From Rouxiella silvae (GTDB taxonomy: Bacteria > Pseudomonadota > Gammaproteobacteria > Enterobacterales > Enterobacteriaceae), in the NCBI RefSeq assembly GCF_002093625.1, contig NZ_MRWD01000005.1:1-64000 (forward strand): a DNA stretch of 64,000 bases. The letters are read 5' to 3'. Positions 60,676 to 64,000 of this stretch are shown here, in pieces; position 1 is the first letter of the stretch, and every line of letters starts with the position of its first letter. The notes below the pieces were generated by a model. That model made no database searches and was not told where the DNA came from. It saw only the letters and a list, made by a program, of their open reading frames with translations. The position numbers and the translations under genes were made by a program.

Positions 60676-60779
60676 GGCCGTCCTCATTGCTGACGGCCAA
60701 AGCGCGGATGTTAGTTCCCGCTAATGTGGTTGTCAGCGACCCCCATTGTCGCTGTGAGTCAGACCTGAATCGGGTCTGA
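60676..60779 (+). promoter_or_regulatory. three consecutive hairpins in the corA leader
   Basis: Three perfect 7-bp stems follow one another: GGCCGTC/GACGGCC at 60676-60698, CAGCGAC/GTCGCTG at 60734-60754, and TCAGACC/GGTCTGA at 60759-60779. Loops are 9, 7 and 7 nt. None has a T run. They lie between the predicted promoter and corA and probably form a regulatory RNA structure for Mg control. Confidence 0.6.
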
Positions 60780-60863
60780 AACATGTCGGTGACTTTCACC
60801 CAGTGTTTCCCCTTGTGCTTCAACGCGTTGTCTACACCTGTCACCACTAGGGAGAACGGGCAC

Positions 60864-61817
60864 ATGCTGAGTGCTTTTAAATTAGATAACAGCCGCTTAT
60901 CCCGTTTGGAACTGGATGAATCAGAGACCTCACTGTCGGAATCTCTGTGGGTCGATTTGATTGAGCCTGACGAGTCAGAGCGCGAGCGCGTTCAGACCGA
61001 GCTGGGGCAAAGTCTGGCAACCCGGCCAGAACTGGACGATATCGAGGCATCGGCGCGTTTCTTCGAGGACGAAGACGGGCTGCATATTCACTCCTTTTTC
61101 TATTATGAAGATGCGGAAGACCACGCGGGCAACAGCACGGTGGCGTTCACCATTCGCGATGGCCGCCTGTTTACGCTGCGTGAGCGCGAACTCCCAGCAT
61201 TTCGTCTCTATCGCATGCGCGCCAGAAATCAGCAACTGACCGACGGCAACGCCTACGAACTGCTGCTCGACCTGTTTGAAACTAAAATCGAACAGCTGGC
61301 CGACGAAATCGAAAATATTTACAGCGATTTGGAAAAGCTCAGCCGCGTCATCATGGAAGGTCATCAGGGTGATGAATATGATGCTGCGCTGTCTACGCTG
61401 GCAGAGCTGGAGGATATCGGCTGGAAGGTTCGGTTGTGTTTGATGGATACCCAGCGCGCACTGAATTTCTTGGTGCGTAAAGCGCGCTTACCCGGCGAAC
61501 AATTGGAGCAGGCCAGAGAAGTGCTGCGCGACATCGAATCCCTGTTGCCGCACAATGAATCGCTGTTCCAGAAGGTTAACTTCTTGATGCAGGCGGCGAT
61601 GGGCTTTATCAATATTGAGCAGAACCGCATCATCAAAATCTTCTCGGTAGTCTCGGTAGTGTTTCTGCCGCCTACGCTGGTGGCCTCAAGTTACGGCATG
61701 AACTTCGAGTTTATGCCGGAGCTGAAGTTGGCATTTGGCTATCCGGCAGCGCTGGTATTGATGCTGTTGGCCGGTCTGGCGCCCTATCTGTATTTCAAAA
61801 GAAAAAACTGGCTTTAA
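60864..61817 (+). CDS. corA: Magnesium/cobalt transporter CorA
   Basis: Pentameric Mg2+ channel of the inner membrane. It has 317 residues; E. coli 316. A large N-terminal cytoplasmic domain is followed by two C-terminal membrane segments; the selectivity motif GMN lies in [12 protein letters not shown] and the basic tail KRKNWL is conserved. The ATG at 60864 follows AGGGAGAACGGG and matches the E. coli start; the in-frame ATG at 60783 would add 27 non-conserved residues. Confidence 0.96.
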   Translation: MLSAFKLDNSRLSRLELDESETSLSESLWVDLIEPDESERERVQTELGQSLATRPELDDIEASARFFEDEDGLHIHSFFYYEDAEDHAGNSTVAFTIRDGRLFTLRERELPAFRLYRMRARNQQLTDGNAYELLLDLFETKIEQLADEIENIYSDLEKLSRVIMEGHQGDEYDAALSTLAELEDIGWKVRLCLMDTQRALNFLVRKARLPGEQLEQAREVLRDIESLLPHNESLFQKVNFLMQAAMGFINIEQNRIIKIFSVVSVVFLPPTLVASSYGMNFEFMPELKLAFGYPAALVLMLLAGLAPYLYFKRKNWL

Positions 61818-61826
61818 CGATTTGAA

Positions 61827-61844
61827 TCCCCGGTTCGCCGGGGA
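61827..61844 (+). other. UUCG-capped hairpin after corA
   Basis: TCCCCGG, TTCG, CCGGGGA forms a perfect 7-bp stem closed by a stable TTCG tetraloop, nine bases after the corA stop. There is no T run, so it is more likely a 3' stability element than a terminator. Confidence 0.65.
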
Positions 61845-61911
61845 CATTCCTTACGTATTACCTCCCCCTTCCCCCGTGAAATATGTTAAAAATATCGCCC
61901 ATGTTGTCTTA

Positions 61912-63000
61912 ATGAAGATGCAATTAATGTTGATGGAAAGAATGACTCCCGCCGCCCAGTGGGGTTTTTTAATCGCAGCGTCGCTGATTCTGGGTTTTAT
62001 CTTTCAGTATTTACAGGTCCCTGCTGCGCTACTTTTGGGGCCGATGATCGTGGGCGTCGTGATGGGATTGCTTGGCGCGACGGTGCGTATCCCCGGCGTG
62101 TGTTTTAAAATTGCTCAAGGCGTGATTGGCTGCATGATAGCGCAGGCGCTGTCGCCTTCGATCCTGCCTCCCTTGCTCCATGACTGGTTTGTTGTGCTGA
62201 TGGTGCTGATATTCACCCTGTTGGCCAGCGGACTCTCAGGTTGGTTGCTGGTGAGATTCAGTCATTTACCGGGACCTACCGGTGCGTGGGGCTCGTCGCC
62301 CGGCGGTGCTAGTGCGATGGTTGCTATGGCCGGAGATTTCGGTGCAGACGTGCGACTGGTGGCATTTATGCAGTATCTTCGGGTGCTGTTCGTGGCAACT
62401 GCCGCCGCCTTTGTGGCGCGCATGAGCCTCGGTGATGCGGCTTCGGCAGCGGCGTCCGTGGTATGGTTTCCGCCGCTGGACTGGCGTTTCCTGGTCACGC
62501 CCGCGCTGGCATTGACAGGGGTCTGGCTAGCACCCAAGCTGCGCATTCCCTCAGGTGCACTGCTTATTCCGGCCGTGGCCGGTGCTTTTTTGCATTCCAC
62601 CGGCACGGTGCTGCTCGAGATCCCCGAATGGCTGTTGGCGATTGCTTATACTTTTATCGGTTGGAGCGTTGGGCTGCGCTTTACGCGTCCAATTTTCAAA
62701 CTGGCGTTGCGCACGTTGCCACAGATGATTGCATCGATTATTGGCTTAATGCTGATTTGCGGAGCCATGGCGTGGGTGCTGACCAAAATTCTTCACGTCG
62801 ATATGTTGACCGCCTATCTGGCCACTAGCCCGGGCGGGCTGGATACGGTGGCCATCATTGCAGCGGGCAGTCACGTTGATATTTCGTTCATTATGGCGAT
62901 GCAGACGCTGCGCCTGCTGACTATTATCGTTACCGGACCGGCGATGGCGCGCTTTATTTCACGCAGCGCCTCACCAAATCCGGCACAGCGGGCGGGTTAA
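61912..63000 (+). CDS. AbrB family membrane protein, putative transporter
   Basis: Polytopic inner-membrane protein of the AbrB/DUF4311-unrelated AbrB_dup type (often mislabelled ammonia monooxygenase). About 362 residues from this start, ten or so hydrophobic segments in two homologous halves with the repeated motif GAWGSSPGGASAMV and LATSPGGLDTVAIIA. The substrate is unknown. The start is uncertain: ATG codons at 61912 and 61942 are both possible; a TTG at 61822 would lie in the hairpin. Its stop overlaps the rarD stop. Confidence 0.75.
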   Translation: MKMQLMLMERMTPAAQWGFLIAASLILGFIFQYLQVPAALLLGPMIVGVVMGLLGATVRIPGVCFKIAQGVIGCMIAQALSPSILPPLLHDWFVVLMVLIFTLLASGLSGWLLVRFSHLPGPTGAWGSSPGGASAMVAMAGDFGADVRLVAFMQYLRVLFVATAAAFVARMSLGDAASAAASVVWFPPLDWRFLVTPALALTGVWLAPKLRIPSGALLIPAVAGAFLHSTGTVLLEIPEWLLAIAYTFIGWSVGLRFTRPIFKLALRTLPQMIASIIGLMLICGAMAWVLTKILHVDMLTAYLATSPGGLDTVAIIAAGSHVDISFIMAMQTLRLLTIIVTGPAMARFISRSASPNPAQRAG

Positions 63001-63926
63001 CTCTCGGCCTTGATGCTTTTTAATTTAATCGTGCCCCTGTTTTTCATTTGGCGTTGGTGGCGCAGTGCATCGTAGATGAAGAACGCCAAACCGGCCCAGA
63101 TGAAGGCAAAAGTGACCAGCTGTGAAGGGTCAATCTCTTCGCCATAAAACACTACCGCCAGAATAAACATCAGCGTGGGACCGATGTACTGGAAAAAGCC
63201 CAGCGTGGAGAATTTGAGTCGTGACGTGGCGGCGGTAAAGAACAGCAGTGGCACAGTGGTAATAACCCCGGCGGCAGCCAGCTCCAGATTCAGCGACAGC
63301 GGGTTTTGCGTCAAATTACTGGTGGTGCTGTGGGCGATAAAGAACAGATAAATTCCGGCGGCAGGCAGTAACCACAGAGTTTCTATCAGCATGCCCGACG
63401 GCGCATCTACGGCGATTTTTTTGCGCATCAGCCCGTAAAATGCGAAGGTCAGTGAAATCCCCAGGCCAATGATCGGCAGCGAACCAAACATCCACAGCTG
63501 CACTGCAACGCCACCGAAAGCCAGCGCAGCAGCCACCCACTGCAAACGGCGAAAGCGCTCGCCGAGAAACAGCATACCCAGCATCACGTTAACCAGCGGG
63601 CTGATAAAATATCCCAGACTGGCCTCGAGAATGTGGTTGTGATTGATGGCCCAGATAAACAGCAGCCAGTTTCCTCCCACCAGTACTGCGCTGACCAGCA
63701 GCAGGAAAACTTTTTTCGGCGTCGCAAAAACCTTCCTCACGCCGCCCCAGCCGCGGCTCAGTGAAATGAGCAGCAGCATAAAGAAAAATGACCAGATAAC
63801 CCGATGCGTCAGGATTTCCTCGGCGGGGACTTGCTTGATTAATTTAAAATAGGCGGGCGCAATGCCCCAAATAAAATAGGCAATAAAGGCAAAAATCACG
63901 CCCTGACGAGTACGTTTGGCATCCAT
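62997..63926 (-). CDS. rarD: EamA family transporter RarD
   Basis: Inner-membrane protein of the drug/metabolite transporter superfamily, 309 residues with ten hydrophobic segments. The N-terminus MDAKRTRQGVIFAFIAYFIW, FKLIKQVPAEEILTHRVIWS and FFQYIGPTLMFILAV match E. coli RarD. The substrate is not established (named for chloramphenicol sensitivity). It converges on the AbrB gene; the two stop codons overlap in TTAA. Bases 63927-64000 upstream show no further gene. Confidence 0.92.
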   Translation of the reverse strand: MDAKRTRQGVIFAFIAYFIWGIAPAYFKLIKQVPAEEILTHRVIWSFFFMLLLISLSRGWGGVRKVFATPKKVFLLLVSAVLVGGNWLLFIWAINHNHILEASLGYFISPLVNVMLGMLFLGERFRRLQWVAAALAFGGVAVQLWMFGSLPIIGLGISLTFAFYGLMRKKIAVDAPSGMLIETLWLLPAAGIYLFFIAHSTTSNLTQNPLSLNLELAAAGVITTVPLLFFTAATSRLKFSTLGFFQYIGPTLMFILAVVFYGEEIDPSQLVTFAFIWAGLAFFIYDALRHQRQMKNRGTIKLKSIKAES

Positions 63927-64000
63927 GACAATGTCCTGCTTAGGTAATATTCCTAGCCAACTAAATAGGTCGCCGTTGCGGTCGCAATGTGAACGGCGGA

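Overview
The window is a chromosomal segment of a gamma-proteobacterium of the order Enterobacterales. Protein-level similarity to the Escherichia coli orthologues is high. The backbone gene order (end of an rrn operon with tRNA-Asp and tRNA-Trp, hdfR-maoP-yifB, ilvLGMEDA, ilvY/ilvC, ppiC, rep, gppA-rhlB, trxA, rho, enterobacterial common antigen cluster, yifK, tRNA-Arg/His/Leu/Pro, glmZ, hemCDXY, cyaA, lptM-dapF-yigA-xerC-yigB-uvrD, corA, rarD) is that of the rrnC-to-corA region of E. coli. Several differences (extra genes at junctions, no cyaY, no aslBA, no rffGH, and a 119-bp interspersed palindromic repeat) point to a relative outside Escherichia/Salmonella. Yersiniaceae or a neighbouring family is my guess; the genus cannot be fixed from this sequence alone.

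Layout. 1-613: tail of an rRNA operon (23S end, 5S, tRNA-Asp, tRNA-Trp, terminator). 820-5595: a galactofuranose-type ABC sugar importer (ytfQRT-yjfF), which in E. coli lies elsewhere on the chromosome. 5611-8474: hdfR, maoP, yifB. 8794-10011: an added major-facilitator transporter. 10165-20296: branched-chain amino acid synthesis, with leader peptide ilvL and its attenuator, ilvGMEDA, a DUF2461 gene, and the divergent ilvY/ilvC pair. Two copies of a 119-bp imperfect palindrome sit between ilvE and ilvD and between the ilvY-ilvC control region and ilvC. 20392-27899: ppiC, rep, gppA, rhlB, trxA, rho. 28319-39432: ten enterobacterial common antigen genes in one direction, without rffG and rffH. 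39657-41730: amino acid permease yifK and four tRNA genes with a promoter and a terminator.

41731-47117 is the least conserved part. It holds a secreted family 3 glycoside hydrolase, the small RNA gene glmZ with a complete sigma-54 control region (two GlrR boxes, an IHF box and a -24/-12 element), and a secreted protein of unknown function with a propeller-like body and a duplicated C-terminal module. 47160-54068: heme operon hemCDXY, divergent from cyaA. 54195-59930: lptM, dapF, yigA, xerC, yigB and uvrD, with a LexA box before uvrD. 59932-63926: a WbuC-type cupin, corA behind a long structured leader, an AbrB-family membrane protein and rarD.

Most of the window is well-known housekeeping sequence. 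I found no phage, insertion sequence, CRISPR array or defence system. The observations most worth checking are the unknown secreted protein at 45107-47050, the corA leader with three consecutive perfect hairpins behind a 22-codon leader ORF, the sigma-54 control region of glmZ, the absence of rffGH and cyaY from their usual places, the placement of the 119-bp repeats inside ilv transcripts, and the nested palindrome before ytfQ. All start sites, regulatory sites and names were assigned by reading the sequence and recalling family members; no database search was made.
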